Shown: piece after piece, positions 4,849 to 5,524 of the stretch
Numbering within the stretch: the stretch's first letter is position 1
Layout: each line of letters opens with the position of its first letter
Origin: Thermodesulfatator sp.
GTDB lineage: Bacteria > Desulfobacterota > Thermodesulfobacteria > Thermodesulfobacteriales > Thermodesulfobacteriaceae
NCBI GenBank assembly: GCA_027036915.1
Contig: JALWCD010000263.1
Coordinates: 1 to 5,524 of the forward strand
Direction of reading: 5' to 3'
Length of the DNA: 5,524 nt
Notes under the pieces: generated by a model
The model's input: the letters and a program-made list of their open reading frames with translations, nothing else
What the model was told of the DNA's origin: nothing
Database searches by the model: none
Program-made: the position numbers and the translations under genes

Positions 4849-5524
4849 AGACGGCAACCGTAAGGCTCAGCCCCCGGGGGGTGAAGACCGTCCTTTCCGG
4901 AAGGCTCTGGCTTGAAAGGCGGGATCTTTCCGCGTGGCCGGAGGAGGCCGCAGGAGAGGAGCTGCGGCTCATCTCCCCGGAGGGCTATTTCCTGGCCCGG
5001 GGATACTTCAATCCGAAAAGCCGTATTCCGGTGCGCATCTTCTCCCGCGAGGATCGCCCCCTTGACCGGGCCTTTCTCGCCGAGGCCTTTCGCCGGGCGC
5101 TCTCTTTAAGACAAAGGCTTTATCCCGGAGAGGAGGCCTTTCGCCTGATCCACGGGGAGGGGGACGGGCTTCCGGGGCTTACGGTTGACGTTTACGGAAA
5201 GGTGGCGGTGGTGCAGATCTCAACCACCGGTCTTGAAAGGCGGCGGGAGGAGGTGGTGGCGGCTATCTCCGAGGTTCTCTCCCCTTCGGCCGTGGTCTTA
5301 AAAAACGACCTTCCGGTGCGCCGGGAGGAGGGCCTTGAACTTTACGTGGAGGTGGTCTCGGGAAGGCTTGATCCCCCCGTAGAGATCACCATGGACGGGC
5401 TTCGTTTTCTCGTGGATCCCCTTCACGGCCAGAAGACGGGTTTTTTTCTTGACCAGAGGGAGAATCGTCGCTTCATAGGAAGGCTTTCCCGGGAGGCCTT
5501 AGTGCTTGACCTCTTTGCTTACAC
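4845..5524 (+). CDS. rlmI: RlmI-type class I SAM-dependent 23S rRNA methyltransferase, 3'-truncated
   Basis: The gene starts with GTG at 4845, overlapping the cytochrome stop (GTGA), and runs open to the window edge. That gives 226 residues of a family usually near 390-400. RlmI enzymes form 5-methylcytosine at position 1962 (E. coli numbering) of 23S rRNA. The N-terminal part (about 3-70) fits a PUA RNA-binding domain, including EGYFLARGYFNPKSRIPVRI (46-65). The middle matches the family in FRLIHGEGDGLPGLTVD (99-115) and in the very characteristic GQKTGFFLDQRENR (195-208). LDLFAY at 221-226 is the start of the SAM-binding motif I, cut by the window. The catalytic cysteines would lie beyond the edge. 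The early VRLSPRGVKTVLSGRLWL segment aligns with the usual family N-terminus, which favours GTG 4845 over an in-frame GTG at 4881. No clear ribosome site precedes it, so translational coupling to the cytochrome gene is likely. Family is secure; the exact rRNA target is inferred. Confidence 0.93.
   Translation, partial: MKTATVRLSPRGVKTVLSGRLWLERRDLSAWPEEAAGEELRLISPEGYFLARGYFNPKSRIPVRIFSREDRPLDRAFLAEAFRRALSLRQRLYPGEEAFRLIHGEGDGLPGLTVDVYGKVAVVQISTTGLERRREEVVAAISEVLSPSAVVLKNDLPVRREEGLELYVEVVSGRLDPPVEITMDGLRFLVDPLHGQKTGFFLDQRENRRFIGRLSREALVLDLFAY

Overview
The window is gene-dense, GC-rich bacterial chromosomal DNA with no gap longer than 67 bp between genes. It holds six protein genes, of which the first and last are cut by the window edges. 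I see no RNA genes, CRISPR arrays, insertion sequences or clear intrinsic terminators. The proteins are rich in Arg and Glu. A spore-photoproduct-lyase-like radical SAM protein, a nine-heme c-type cytochrome and an Uma2 protein occur close together. This mix suggests a thermophilic, anaerobically respiring bacterium of the Thermodesulfobacteria/Desulfobacterota type, but that placement is an inference from gene content and not decided by the sequence.

Left block (1-2853, + strand) is a tight run of three genes: the 3' part of asd (aspartate-semialdehyde dehydrogenase), then after 11 bp a Wzz-type polysaccharide chain-length/co-polymerase membrane protein, then an SPL-family radical SAM protein whose TTG start overlaps the previous stop codon. 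The spacing suggests co-transcription, although the functions (amino-acid/cell-wall precursor synthesis, surface polysaccharide, radical chemistry) do not form one obvious pathway. The middle of the Wzz gene is strikingly AT-rich (about 36% GC by hand count, against about 69% in the next gene) and contains a 15-bp in-frame tandem repeat.

Middle (2850-3476, - strand): one Uma2-family (DUF820) putative nuclease. It runs against the radical SAM gene, their stop codons overlapping in the four bases TTAG, and it is divergent from the cytochrome gene across a 67-bp intergenic region.

Right block (3544-5524, + strand): an exported cytochrome with nine CXXCH heme motifs and a heme-free C-terminal region of about 145 residues, overlapped by 4 bp (GTGA) with an RlmI-type 23S rRNA methyltransferase that runs off the right edge.

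No single new multi-gene system is evident. The most interesting items are the mosaic Wzz gene, the SPL homologue that appears to lack the hydrogen-donor cysteine of true spore photoproduct lyase, and the nonaheme cytochrome with its unrecognised C-terminal region.
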